Shown: in pieces, positions 25,515 to 34,096 of the stretch
How positions within the stretch are numbered: the stretch's first letter is position 1
Layout: each line of letters begins with the position of its first letter
Origin: Streptosporangium sandarakinum
GTDB taxonomy: Bacteria; Actinomycetota; Actinomycetes; Streptosporangiales; Streptosporangiaceae
Assembly (NCBI RefSeq): GCF_013409935.1
Contig: NZ_JACCCO010000002.1
Location: forward strand, 868,001-932,000
Direction: 5' to 3'
DNA length: 64,000 bases
Program-made: the position numbers and the translations under genes
Notes under the pieces: model-generated
Database searches by the model: none
Seen by the model: only the letters and a program-made list of their open reading frames with translations
Told to the model about the DNA's origin: nothing

Positions 25515-26039
25515 TTACGCGGTCCGGTCCAGGGCCCGCAGAGAGCGGTCGGTGATGGAGCGGGCACCGCGGCCGATGGCCACCATGCCCGACTGGACGA
25601 GCTCCTTGACGCCGAACGGCTCAAGGAGCCTGACGAACGCCTGCAGCTTGTCCGGGGTGCCGGTGACCTCGATGGTCACCGCGTCCGGGGCGACGTCCAC
25701 GCAGCGCGCCCGGAAGAGGTTGACCAGTTCCAGCACGCTGGAGCGGGTCTCGGCGTCGGCCCGCACCTTGATCAGCGTGAGTTCGCGCTGCACGGCCTGC
25801 GCCGGGTCGAGCTCCACGATCTTCAGCACGTTGACCAGCTTGTTGAGCTGCTTGGTCACCTGCTCCAGCGGCAGCTCCTCGACGTTGACCACGATGGTCA
25901 TCCGGGAGATGTCCTCGTGCTCGGTCGGGCCGACCGCCAGCGAGTCGATGTTGAACCCGCGGCGGCTGAACAGCGCGGCGACACGCGCCAGAACGCCGGG
26001 CTTGTTCTCCACCAGCACCGAGAGCGTGTGTCTGCTCAT
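25515..26039 (-). CDS. ilvN: Acetolactate synthase small (regulatory) subunit
   Basis: 174 residues: an N-terminal ACT domain (HTLSVLVENKPGVLARVAALFSRRGFNIDSLAVGPTE) plus the ALS_ss C-terminal domain (ELTLIKVRADAETRSSVLELVNLFRARCVDVAPD). It binds valine and gives feedback control of IlvB. The SD GAGGAGGAAG lies directly before ATG 26039. It lies between ilvB and ilvC with short gaps, in one transcript under the ilvB attenuator. Confidence 0.95.
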   Translation of the reverse strand: MSRHTLSVLVENKPGVLARVAALFSRRGFNIDSLAVGPTEHEDISRMTIVVNVEELPLEQVTKQLNKLVNVLKIVELDPAQAVQRELTLIKVRADAETRSSVLELVNLFRARCVDVAPDAVTIEVTGTPDKLQAFVRLLEPFGVKELVQSGMVAIGRGARSITDRSLRALDRTA

Positions 26040-26097
26040 GCCTTCCTCCTCGCCGGGCGTCTCGCCGAGCCGCCGTGTCCGTCCGTCAGCCCGCCGC

Positions 26098-27840
26098 TCA
26101 CACCTGGTCCTCGCCGTCCCAGACGGGCGCCATGTCGCGGGCGAACCTGATGTCGTCGTTGCTGGTCCCGGCGGCGACCATGGGCCAGACCATGGCGTCC
26201 TGGTGGACCACGAAGTCGATCACGACCGGGACGTCGTTGATCTCCATCGCCTTCCCGATGACCTCGTCCACGTCCTCGGGACGCTCGCACCGCAGGCCGA
26301 CGCAGCCGTAGGCCTCGGCGAGCTTCACGAAGTCGGGGATCCGGCGGACCGTCTGCAGGTTGGTGTTGGAGTAGCGCTCGTTGTAGAAGAGCGTCTGCCA
26401 CTGCCGGACCATGCCGAGGTTGCCGTTGTTGATGACCGCCACCTTGATCGGCACGCCCTCGATCGTGCAGGTCGCCAGCTCCTGGTTGGTCATCTGGAAG
26501 CAGCCGTCGCCGTCGATCGCCCAGACGACCGCGTCCGGGCGGCCCATCTTGGCGCCCATCGCCGCCGGGACCGAGAAGCCCATCGTGCCGGCGCCGCCGG
26601 AGTTGATGAAGGTGCCGGGGTTCTCGTAGCCGATGAACTGCGCCGCCCACATCTGGTGCTGGCCGACGCCCGCGGTGTAGATCGCGTCCGGGCCGACGAG
26701 CGCGCCCAGCCGCTCCATGACGTACTGCGGGGCCAGGGAGCCGTCCTCGAACGTCTCGTAACCCAGCGGGTACGTCTCCCGGTAGGCGTCGAGCTGGGTC
26801 CACCACTCGGCGTAGTCGCCCGTGCGCTCCTCCTTTCGCACCGCGGCGATCAGCTCGGCGATGACCTCCTTGCAGTCGCCCACGATCGGGACGTCCGCGT
26901 GCCGGTTCTTGGAGATCTCCGCCGGGTCGATGTCGGCGTGGACGATCCTGGCGTGCGGCGCGAAGGTGGACAGCTCGCCGGTGACGCGGTCGTCGAAGCG
27001 GACGCCCAGGCCGATGATCAGGTCGGAGCGCTGCAGCGCCCCGACGGCCGGCACCGAGCCGTGCATGCCCGGCATGCCCAGGTGCTGGCGGTGGCTGTCG
27101 GGGAAGGTGCCGCGCGCCATCAGCGTGGTGACCACCGGGATGCCGGTCATCTCGGCGAACTCCCGCAGCTCCGGCGCCGCGCCGGCCTTGTGGACGCCGC
27201 CGCCGACGTACAGCACCGGCCGCCTGGCCTCCACGATCAGCTTCGCCGCCTCGCGGATCTGCTTGGAGTGCGGCCGCGTCACCGGGCGGTAGCCGGGGAG
27301 CTGCATCACCGGCGGCCACTGGAACTCCGTCGTCGCCACGAGGGCGTCCTTGGAGATGTCCACCAGGACCGGCCCGGGGCGGCCGGTCGAGGCGATGTGG
27401 AACGCCTCGGCGATCGTCCGGGCGATGTCGGCCGGGTCGGTGACCAGGAAGTTGTGCTTCGTGATCGGCATGGTGATGCCGGAGATGTCGGCTTCCTGGA
27501 ACGCGTCGGTGCCGATGGAGCCGCTGGCCACCTGGCCGGTGATCGCGACGATCGGGACCGAGTCCATGTAGGCGTCGGCGATCGGGGTGACCAGGTTGGT
27601 CGCGCCCGGACCGCTGGTGGCCATGCAGACCCCCACCTTGCCGGTGGCCTGCGCGTACCCCTGGGCGGCGTGCCCGGCGCCCTGCTCATGCCGTACGAGC
27701 ACGTGACGGACCTTGGCGGAGTCGTATAGGGGATCGTAGGCGGGAAGGATCGCGCCGCCCGGGATCCCGAACACGGTGTCGACCCCGACGTGCTCCAGCG
27801 CCCTCACCAGCGCCTGGGCTCCTGTCATCTGCTCGGTCAT
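26098..27840 (-). CDS. ilvB: Acetolactate synthase large (catalytic) subunit
   Basis: 580 residues. This ThDP/FAD enzyme condenses two pyruvates, or pyruvate and 2-oxobutyrate. The ThDP-activating Glu region ([15 protein letters not shown]), the FAD/central domain ([15 protein letters not shown]) and the ThDP-Mg motif [19 protein letters not shown] with [12 protein letters not shown] are all clear. I use ATG 27840 ([15 protein letters not shown]), preceded by GAGGAA; in-frame ATGs at 27855 and 27879 lie against the attenuator and are less likely. It is regulated by a leader peptide and terminator upstream, and by IlvN. Confidence 0.95.
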   Translation of the reverse strand: MTEQMTGAQALVRALEHVGVDTVFGIPGGAILPAYDPLYDSAKVRHVLVRHEQGAGHAAQGYAQATGKVGVCMATSGPGATNLVTPIADAYMDSVPIVAITGQVASGSIGTDAFQEADISGITMPITKHNFLVTDPADIARTIAEAFHIASTGRPGPVLVDISKDALVATTEFQWPPVMQLPGYRPVTRPHSKQIREAAKLIVEARRPVLYVGGGVHKAGAAPELREFAEMTGIPVVTTLMARGTFPDSHRQHLGMPGMHGSVPAVGALQRSDLIIGLGVRFDDRVTGELSTFAPHARIVHADIDPAEISKNRHADVPIVGDCKEVIAELIAAVRKEERTGDYAEWWTQLDAYRETYPLGYETFEDGSLAPQYVMERLGALVGPDAIYTAGVGQHQMWAAQFIGYENPGTFINSGGAGTMGFSVPAAMGAKMGRPDAVVWAIDGDGCFQMTNQELATCTIEGVPIKVAVINNGNLGMVRQWQTLFYNERYSNTNLQTVRRIPDFVKLAEAYGCVGLRCERPEDVDEVIGKAMEINDVPVVIDFVVHQDAMVWPMVAAGTSNDDIRFARDMAPVWDGEDQV

Positions 27841-27879
27841 CGGCTCGTTCCTCATGTGGCTGAGCGGGATGTATGGCAT

Positions 27880-27919
27880 AAAAAAGGCCCCATCCCACCT
27901 TGCCAGGCGGGTCTGGGGC
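27880..27919 (-). terminator. Attenuator terminator before ilvB
   Basis: On the minus strand the arms at 27906-27919 and 27887-27899 pair (GCCCCA and CCCACC blocks, small mismatches) and are followed by a six-base T-run at 27885-27880. It lies 40 bases before the ilvB start and after the leader peptide. Confidence 0.83.
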
Positions 27920-27960
27920 GGCGCGCAGGTCGAAGTGCTTCGCTTATCGGCCCGCGCGCC
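27920..27960 (-). promoter_or_regulatory. Second hairpin of the ilvB attenuator
   Basis: GGCGCGC (27920-27926) and GCGCGCC (27954-27960), extended by a GG/CC pairing, enclose the end of the leader peptide and its TAA. It directly abuts the terminator hairpin. A ribosome stalled at the Val-Val-Leu codons would disrupt it. Confidence 0.6.
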
Positions 27961-27994
27961 GGCGAAGTACTACGAGAATCCCACGGTGATGCAT
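27944..27994 (-). CDS. ilvB leader peptide with Ile-Leu-Val-Val-Leu
   Basis: A 16-codon frame [19 protein letters not shown] at 27994 and TAA at 27944-27946, with five consecutive branched-chain residues, followed by two hairpins and a T-run before ilvB. This is the classic design for attenuation by all three branched-chain amino acids. An in-frame ATG 12 bases upstream (28006) would give a 20-residue version. The predicted -10 ends only a few bases before the ATG, so translation may be leaderless, as with the cimA leader. Confidence 0.85.
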   Translation of the reverse strand: MHHRGILVVLRRRAGR

Positions 27995-28001
27995 GGCTCC
28001 C

Positions 28002-28031
28002 ACCATGGCCGACATTGCGGCCCCGCGTCAA
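28002..28031 (-). promoter_or_regulatory. Candidate promoter of the ilvB leader
   Basis: TTGACG (28026-28031) and CATGGT (28002-28007) on the minus strand with an 18-bp spacer. Predicted initiation falls at about 27995, on top of the leader ATG. Confidence 0.5.
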
Positions 28032-28133
28032 ATTGGTGGGACGGGTGTCTCACACTCCGAGATGAAATTCCGGGCAGGAGAGACCCATGGGACGGCCGTG
28101 CCGTACGGGACGCCTCCCCGTACGGCGCGGTCG

Positions 28134-30809
28134 TCAGACGGCGCTGTGCAGGCCCGCGGGCATGAGGTCGTCGATCCCCCGGGCGTCCATCGGCCGCGCC
28201 ACCAGGAAACCCTGCCCCCGGGTGCAGCCCATCTCGCGCAGCAGGTCGAGTTGCTCGGGCCGCTCGATGCCCTCCGCCACCACGATCAGCCCCAGATCGT
28301 GGCCGAGCCGTACGATCGTGCGGGTCAGCAGGGTCAGCGTCTCGTCGGCGCCCAGCCCGGACACGAACGACGGATCGACCTTGATCATGTCCACTGGGAG
28401 CTGCCGCAGCAGCGCCAGCGAGGCGTAGCCCGTCCCGAAGTCGTCGATGGCCAGCCGCACCCCCAGCTCGCGCAGCTCCGACAGCCGGGTGAGGGTCTCC
28501 TCCGCGTCCTCGACCAGCATCTCCTCGATGACCTCCAGCGTCAGCGCGCTGGGCGGCAGGCCGCTCTCGGCGAGCGCCGACTCGACGGTCTCGACGAACC
28601 TCGGGGCCATGATCTGCCGGGCCGACAGGTTGAGCGAGAGCCCGATGTCCCAGGAGGACGCCCGCCACGCCGCCACCTCACGGCAGGCCCGGCGCAGGAT
28701 CCACTCGCCCAGCGGGACGATCAGCCCGGTGTCCTCGGCCGGGCCGAGGAACCGCTCCGGCGGCACGAACGCGCCGTCCCGCCACCAGCGCACCAACGCC
28801 TCCACCGCGGTGACGCGCGAGGTCGCCAGATCCATCATCGGCTGGTACTCGATCGCGAACTGGTCCTCCAGCAGCGCCCGCTGCAGGTCGGCCGCCAACT
28901 CCAGGCGGCGCACCACGTCGGCGTGCATGTGCGCGGCGAACACCTCCACCCGCGGCCCGCCGATGTCCTTGGCCCGCGCCATCGCCACGTCCGCGTTGCG
29001 GATCAGGTCGGCCGAGGACACCTCCTCGTCGGCGAAGGCCACCCCGACGCTCGCGGTCATCGCGATGTCGCGGTCGGCCACCCGGAACGGCTCGGCGGAG
29101 ACCGCCCGGACCAGCCGCTCGGCGAGGTCCACCGCCGTCTGGGCGTCGCCCGCCACCTCCAGCAGCACCGCGAACTCGTCACCGCCCCAGCGCGCCAGGG
29201 TGTCGTCGGCCCGTACGGCCGCGCGCAGTCTGCGGGCCGCCTGCCCCAGGAGGTAGTCGCCGCTGGCGTGGCCCACCGAGTCGTTGACCGCGGTGAACCC
29301 GTCCAGGTCCAGGAACACCACGGCGACGCTGTTCACCCCGGGACGGGCCAGCACCTCCCGGGTGCGCTCCTCGAAGTAGGCGCGGTTGGGCAGGCCGGTG
29401 ACCCCGTCGTGGAACGTCAGGTGCGCCACCTGGTTGCGCAGCGCCTCCTGGCCGCTGACGTCGCGGGTCGTGACCAGCAGGAGGTTCTCGCCCCGGGAGT
29501 GCCGGGTGGCCACCGACTCGGTGGGCCGCCAGGTGCCGTCGGCCGCCCGCACCCGGCATCCGATCATGCAGGTGCCGCCGCCCTCGGCGTGCTCGTCCTC
29601 GAGGCTCATCGCGCGCAGCGCCATCTGGATGCCCGGGACGTCCTCGGGGTGGATGTAGTCGAAGATCGAACCGCCGACCATGTCCTCGGGGCGGTAGCCG
29701 TAGGTGACCTCCACCCCCTCCCCGATCTCCCGCACCACGCCCGCGTGGTCGCACAGCAGGACCACGTCACCGGTGCTCTCCGCGAGGTCCTGCAACTGCC
29801 GCTCGCCGAGGTCCATCAGGCGCCGCATCCGGCCGGCGTCGGCCAGCATCACGAACAGCCGCACCACCAGGACCGCGACGACCGACGTCGCCACCAGCGC
29901 CGGTACGGCGGGCGGCCCCGCCACGCCCCCGCCCAGCAGCCGCAGGACCAGGGCCACGGTCGCCACGAGTACCAGGATCAGCGGCACCGCCGCGATCAGC
30001 GAGGAGGCGGCCTGCCCACCCGCGCCCGATCCCGCGTCCGCGTTGTCACCCGGGTCCGAGGCGGCGGGCGTGCGCGCCGTACGGCGGCACCAGGGGACGG
30101 CGGCGAACAGCAGGAAGGCCACCGGCGCGAGCCAGAGCCCGAACGGCGAAGGATCGTCGCCCGTCATCCGGGTCAGCGCGCCCGCCGTCTCCGTGGCGGT
30201 GAGCACGGCCAGCAGCCCCAGCGCCGCCAGGCCGACCGGCCCCGCCGATCTGCGGGCGGGCAGCACCGCGGGCCCCACCGCGCAGGTGAAGGCCAGGCAG
30301 AGCACCGGCGAGGCCAGGGTCACCGCGAAGACGGCCGGCCCCCCGGAGTCGTGGTAGGCCGGTCCGAGCAGGGTGACCCAGCCGACCAGGAATATCGAGG
30401 CGGCGCTCACGTAGGCGTCGGAGGCGTCACGCAGCGACGCCCGCCCGTACGCCGGCCGGACCGCGCACAGCCCCGTGCCGATGGCGAGCATCGCCGTACC
30501 GGCCAGGACCATCAGATCGGCGAAGCTCACCGCGAACGGCGTGCCGTCCGCGATCGGCCGCACGCCCGCCCCGGCCAGCCAGGTGGCCGCGCCCCCCGCC
30601 AGCCAGCGCCAGGCCCGCGCCTCGCGCCGGTCGGCGATCCGGAGCACCGCCATGATCAGCGACACGACGGCGACCGCCGCCGCGGCGACACCCGCCACCG
30701 TCCCGGCGACCGCGGCCGAGGCGCCGTCGGCGAGCGCGGCGGCCAGTCCCGCCGCGCCGAACCCGGCGACCGCGGCCGGCGGCACCCGGGGGTCACGCCA
30801 GCGGATCAA
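28134..30809 (-). CDS. Membrane GGDEF-EAL protein with PAS domain (cyclic di-GMP turnover)
   Basis: 891 residues. About eight hydrophobic segments fill residues 10-350; a PAS domain follows (AESTGDVVLLCDHAGVVREIGEGVE), then GGDEF ([11 protein letters not shown] near residue 541) and EAL (TAVEALVRWW near 668; DDFGTGYASLALL; VDMIKVDPSFV; VAEGIERPEQ; QGFLVARPM). Both catalytic signatures look intact, so it could make and degrade c-di-GMP, with the PAS or membrane part sensing a signal. The first codon is TTG at 30809 with a poor SD; a later start is possible. The preceding 260 bases upstream to the 2-hydroxyacid dehydrogenase hold no gene. Confidence 0.88.
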   Translation of the reverse strand: MIRWRDPRVPPAAVAGFGAAGLAAALADGASAAVAGTVAGVAAAAVAVVSLIMAVLRIADRREARAWRWLAGGAATWLAGAGVRPIADGTPFAVSFADLMVLAGTAMLAIGTGLCAVRPAYGRASLRDASDAYVSAASIFLVGWVTLLGPAYHDSGGPAVFAVTLASPVLCLAFTCAVGPAVLPARRSAGPVGLAALGLLAVLTATETAGALTRMTGDDPSPFGLWLAPVAFLLFAAVPWCRRTARTPAASDPGDNADAGSGAGGQAASSLIAAVPLILVLVATVALVLRLLGGGVAGPPAVPALVATSVVAVLVVRLFVMLADAGRMRRLMDLGERQLQDLAESTGDVVLLCDHAGVVREIGEGVEVTYGYRPEDMVGGSIFDYIHPEDVPGIQMALRAMSLEDEHAEGGGTCMIGCRVRAADGTWRPTESVATRHSRGENLLLVTTRDVSGQEALRNQVAHLTFHDGVTGLPNRAYFEERTREVLARPGVNSVAVVFLDLDGFTAVNDSVGHASGDYLLGQAARRLRAAVRADDTLARWGGDEFAVLLEVAGDAQTAVDLAERLVRAVSAEPFRVADRDIAMTASVGVAFADEEVSSADLIRNADVAMARAKDIGGPRVEVFAAHMHADVVRRLELAADLQRALLEDQFAIEYQPMMDLATSRVTAVEALVRWWRDGAFVPPERFLGPAEDTGLIVPLGEWILRRACREVAAWRASSWDIGLSLNLSARQIMAPRFVETVESALAESGLPPSALTLEVIEEMLVEDAEETLTRLSELRELGVRLAIDDFGTGYASLALLRQLPVDMIKVDPSFVSGLGADETLTLLTRTIVRLGHDLGLIVVAEGIERPEQLDLLREMGCTRGQGFLVARPMDARGIDDLMPAGLHSAV

Positions 30810-31072
30810 TGTCGTCTGCCCATCGGTGTCGTCTCGTCCTGCCTCCGCGGCGTTCCCTTGGCCGCCGCCCCAGCGTCGCCGCTGTCACCACGTCATCCTT
30901 CGTCCTCCGCCCGAACCGGGCGGCACACGACCAGTCTGTGCTTTCCGGTCGGCGCGGATGGTGACAACGCCGTAGTCGTCACCGATCTGATAACCATGTA
31001 ACGATCGAGATCGCGCCATCCACGGTAGGCGGCGGAGGTCACGAGGCAGCCACGGCCGGATTCCTTTCCCGG

Positions 31073-31990
31073 TCAGTACGAGCCGGTGATCACGTTCTTC
31101 AGCGGCTCCCCCGCCAGATACCGCAGCAACTGCGAGCGGAGCAGCCGCAGCGTGCGCCGCCCGGAGGCCGGGGTGCTGCCCGCGACGTGCGGGGTGACGA
31201 ACGCCCCGGGAGCCGTCCACAGCGGGTGCCCCGGGGGCAGCGGCTCGGGATCGGTGACGTCGAGCGCGGCCCGGATCCGGCCCCGGCGCAGCTCGGCGAC
31301 GAGCGCGCCGGTGTCCACCACCCCGCCCCTGGCCGCGTTCACCAGCACGGCGCCGTCCTTCATCGCCGCCAGGAACGCCGCGTCCACCAGGCCCGCCGTC
31401 TCGGGCGTGGACGGCACCAGCAGCACCACCACGTCGGCCCGGGGCAGCAGCTCCGGCAGCTCGTCCTGGCCGTGCACGCCGTCCCGCGCGGTCCTCGCCA
31501 CCCGGACCACGTCCACCTCGAACCCGTCGAGCCTGCGCTCCAGCGCCTCGCCGATCGATCCGTAGCCGACGATCAGCACCGTGGAGTCGGCGAGCACGCC
31601 CGTGTGACGGTAGGCCCACTCCCCCCGCCGCTGGGCGGCGGCGAACTCCGGGAAGTCCCGCAGCACCGCGATCATCGCGCCCACCGCCCACTCGGCCGTC
31701 CCGGCGTCGTGCACCCCCCGCGCGTTGCACAGCACCACGCCCTCGGGCAGGTGCGGCCGGTACCCTTCCACCCCGGCCGTGACGGTCTGCAGCAGGCGCA
31801 GCCCCGACATCCGGCCCAGCAGCCCGCCGACGTCCGGCACCGGCAGCAGCGGGGGGATCCAGACCTCCACCTCCTCCGCCCCGGCCGGGTGGGGACCGGT
31901 GCCGTCGTAGACGACGCACTCCACCTCGGGCAGATCACACAGGACATCGGCGGCGGCTCGGGAGGGGACCCAGATTTTCATGTCCCGCAT
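31073..31990 (-). CDS. D-isomer-specific 2-hydroxyacid dehydrogenase
   Basis: 305 residues. NAD-binding motif VLIVGYGSIGEALERRLDGF, the VVLLVPSTPETAGLVDAAFLAAMKDGAVLVNAARGGVVDTGAL segment and the catalytic His region FVTPHVAGSTPASGRR are present; the Arg and Glu of the triad fit NAARGG and DVTDPEPLPPGHPLW. It reduces or oxidises small 2-keto/2-hydroxy acids; the specific substrate cannot be told. The start is ATG 31990 or, three codons later, ATG 31981; neither has a good SD. The gene is divergent from the sugar dehydrogenase, 62 bases apart. Confidence 0.85.
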   Translation of the reverse strand: MRDMKIWVPSRAAADVLCDLPEVECVVYDGTGPHPAGAEEVEVWIPPLLPVPDVGGLLGRMSGLRLLQTVTAGVEGYRPHLPEGVVLCNARGVHDAGTAEWAVGAMIAVLRDFPEFAAAQRRGEWAYRHTGVLADSTVLIVGYGSIGEALERRLDGFEVDVVRVARTARDGVHGQDELPELLPRADVVVLLVPSTPETAGLVDAAFLAAMKDGAVLVNAARGGVVDTGALVAELRRGRIRAALDVTDPEPLPPGHPLWTAPGAFVTPHVAGSTPASGRRTLRLLRSQLLRYLAGEPLKNVITGSY

Positions 31991-32052
31991 TATCCAAGGG
32001 ATCACCCCGGAACCTCTTCGGGTATGCAGCGGTATTGACGGAGGAGGTAAAC

Positions 32053-33216
32053 ATGATCCGCTTCGCACGCTCGGCCCTCGTCGTGGCCGTCACCTCGGGG
32101 GCCGCCCTGGCGGTCGGCTGCTCGGCGGCCCCGGCCGAACGCTCCTCCGGCCCGTCCGCCCCGGGCTCGCAGAGCGCCCGGAGCACCCCGGGCGGCCAGG
32201 ACTCCCCGGGCACTCGGGACGCCCAGGGCTCCCCGGAACCGCCCGCCACCGGCGTCCCGGCGGGTGAGCCGCGCACCCTCGCCGAGAACCTCGCCGTCCC
32301 CTGGGGCATCGCGTTCCTGCCCGGCGGCGACGCCCTGGTGACCGAGCGCGACACCGCCCGGCTGCTGCGCGTCACCCCCGCGGGCAAGGTCACCGAGGTC
32401 GGCCGGATCGACGGCGTCAGTCCCTCCGGCGAGGGCGGCCTGCTGGGCGTCGCGGTCTCCCCGACCTTCGCCGACGACCACCGGATCTTCGTCTACTTCT
32501 CCTCCGCCCGCGACAACCGGATCGTGCGCTACCGCTACGACCGCGAGCTGGCCGACCCCACGGTGATCCTCGACGGCATCCCCCGGGGCGCCATCCACAA
32601 CGGCGGCCGCCTGGCCTTCGGCCCGGACGGGTACCTGTACGCCAGTACCGGCGAGACCGGGAACCAGTCGCTGGCGCAGGCCCTCGGCTCCCTGGGCGGC
32701 AAGATCCTGCGCATGACCGAGGACGGCCGGCCCGCGCCCGGCAACCCGTTCCAGAACGTGATCTGGAGCTACGGCCACCGCAACGTCGAGGGCCTGACGT
32801 GGGACCGGTCCGGGCGGATGTACGCCAGCGAGTTCGGGTCCAGCTCGTTCGACGAGATCAACCTCATCAGGAAGGGCGCCAACTACGGCTGGCCCGAGGT
32901 CGAGGGCACCGGCGGCGGCCCCCGGTTCACGGACCCGATCGTCACCTGGCCCACCTCCGAGGCGTCCCCCTCCGGCCTGGCCTACGCCGACGGGTCCCTC
33001 TGGGTGGGAGCCCTGCGCGGCCAGCGGCTCTGGCGGGTCCCCCTGAACCCGGACGGCACCGCCGGCAGGCCCGTCCCGCTCTTCGAGAACCGGTACGGCA
33101 GGCTCCGGGCGGTCGCCACGGCACGGAACGGGTCGCTGTGGTTCGGCACCAGCAACAGGGACGGCCGCGGCTCTCCCCGCCGAGGCGACGACCGCCTCCT
33201 GACCCTGAAACCGTAG
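32053..33216 (+). CDS. PQQ-type sugar (sorbosone/glucose) dehydrogenase lipoprotein
   Basis: 387 residues. A lipoprotein signal (MIRFARSALVVAVTSGAALAVGC) places Cys23 at the lipobox AVGC; a Ser/Gly/Pro linker follows, then a six-bladed beta propeller typical of the soluble glucose dehydrogenase/sorbosone family (VPWGIAFLPGGDALVTERD, then GEGGLLGVAVSPTFADDHRIFVYFS, NGGRLAFGPDGYLYASTGETGN, IWSYGHRNVEGLTWD). These enzymes use PQQ or act on sugars at the membrane. The GGAGGAGG SD is strong and eight bases before ATG 32053. Cofactor use is inferred from the family. Confidence 0.85.
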   Translation: MIRFARSALVVAVTSGAALAVGCSAAPAERSSGPSAPGSQSARSTPGGQDSPGTRDAQGSPEPPATGVPAGEPRTLAENLAVPWGIAFLPGGDALVTERDTARLLRVTPAGKVTEVGRIDGVSPSGEGGLLGVAVSPTFADDHRIFVYFSSARDNRIVRYRYDRELADPTVILDGIPRGAIHNGGRLAFGPDGYLYASTGETGNQSLAQALGSLGGKILRMTEDGRPAPGNPFQNVIWSYGHRNVEGLTWDRSGRMYASEFGSSSFDEINLIRKGANYGWPEVEGTGGGPRFTDPIVTWPTSEASPSGLAYADGSLWVGALRGQRLWRVPLNPDGTAGRPVPLFENRYGRLRAVATARNGSLWFGTSNRDGRGSPRRGDDRLLTLKP

Positions 33217-33330
33217 GGGTTTCTCTCGGGCGGGTCCCCTCGCTGGTTCCTTTTCTCAGGCCGGGATTTCCCGCTTTGGGGGTGTTTCCCTGGTTTGGGC
33301 TGATCGGTGGTTGTCGGGTTGGTGTTTGTG

Positions 33331-33580
33331 CGCGCTGCGGTGGGTGGGTGTTCCGGCCGGCGTTGTGGCTGGGCTCTGGTTCCGACCGGCCTTCGGCCTG
33401 GCCTCGGGCGCGGTGGTTTCCGGCGTTTTGAAGCCGGCCGGAACACCCACCCACCTCCGCGCCATGGCTTTCGGGACCGTACGGCCCGCTCGCCGTAGCT
33501 GCTCCCTTCCGGACCGCCCACGGTCCTCGCCGCCGCTGAAGCCATCTGTTGCTCCTGGCTCAGGGCGAGCCGCCGTAGCC
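33331..33580 (+). repeat. Copy A of a 250-bp inverted repeat flanking the GDPD gene
   Basis: It matches the reverse complement of 35356-35605 over its full length with scattered substitutions. Inside it, perfect 23-bp inverted arms (33339-33361 and 33433-33455, core GTGTTCCGGCCGGC) bound a 117-bp palindromic unit, and the end carries GCCATCTGTTGCTCCTGGCT and CGCCGTAGC motifs. It encodes no transposase; it looks like a non-autonomous palindromic element or dispersed repeat family. Confidence 0.85.
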
Positions 33581-33628
33581 GTTCCTCTTTCACCTCCTCG
33601 CCGGCCCCGCCGTAAAGGATCTTCCGAC

Positions 33629-33915
33629 CCGCCACGCGGCGTCCCCTTCCTCGCCGCGGAACTCCGGGTCCGCGCGGCGGTGCTGGGCCTGCTCGGCGTA
33701 CACGGGCTGGCCGAGACCGCCGCCCGGGTCACCGCCCCGGTGCGGTTCCTGCTCCAGTGGGACGACAACCTGGTGCCGCGGGCCCAGGGTTCGGCGCTGT
33801 TCGACGCTCTGGCGTCGGCTGACAAGACGCTGCACGCCAACCCTGGAAAGCCGGGGAGGTTCCCGAGTTCGAGACTGGCAGCTCGCTGCGATTCTTCACC
33901 CGGCACCTCGGTTAG
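33629..33915 (+). pseudogene. Remnant of an alpha/beta hydrolase (dienelactone-hydrolase type) gene
   Basis: In one frame the sequence reads ELRVRAAVLGLLGVHGLAE, then VTAPVRFLLQWDDNLVPRAQ and GSALFDALASADKTLHANPGK, the C-terminal half of a small alpha/beta hydrolase including the catalytic-Asp loop. Near 33842 a single-base loss shifts the frame, and the true ending, GEVPEFETGSSLRFFTRHLG then TAG at 33913-33915, lies in the next frame. The 5' half is missing, and the break is close to the end of repeat copy A. A disrupted, frameshifted gene fragment. Confidence 0.75.
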
Positions 33916-34096
33916 GGTCGCCACCTCGTGATCCGCGACGCGCCGGTCGGGATTCGTTCCCGGCCGGCGCGTTCGCGTCAGGCGGCCCGACATGAGAGCG
34001 GCTGCGGGGCTCGGTCATGTCGAGGGTGCTCGTCTGGTGCGGACCGTGTACCGCAGGGGCCGGGATCGGGAGATCACCGACAGGGATGCGAGCCGA

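Larger units (their letters stand above)
33217..34096. other. 880-bp region with repeat copy A and a pseudogene
   Basis: It holds one 250-bp copy of an inverted repeat (33331-33580), the remains of an alpha/beta-hydrolase gene (33629-33915) and about 180 bases without recognisable content before the GDPD stop. Several GC-driven frames run through the repeat in both directions and are not genes. Confidence 0.7.

Noticed and set aside
27993-31001. 1002-codon open frame on the plus strand over the GGDEF-EAL gene
   Set aside because: It is antisense to a gene with intact PAS, GGDEF and EAL motifs, and its product is arginine/histidine/glutamine-rich GC-frame translation without domains.
33311-33931. 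Frame through repeat copy A as a real 206-residue protein
   Set aside because: It joins repeat sequence to the hydrolase remnant; the repeat's opposite copy has equal open frames in other directions, which is expected of GC-rich palindromes.
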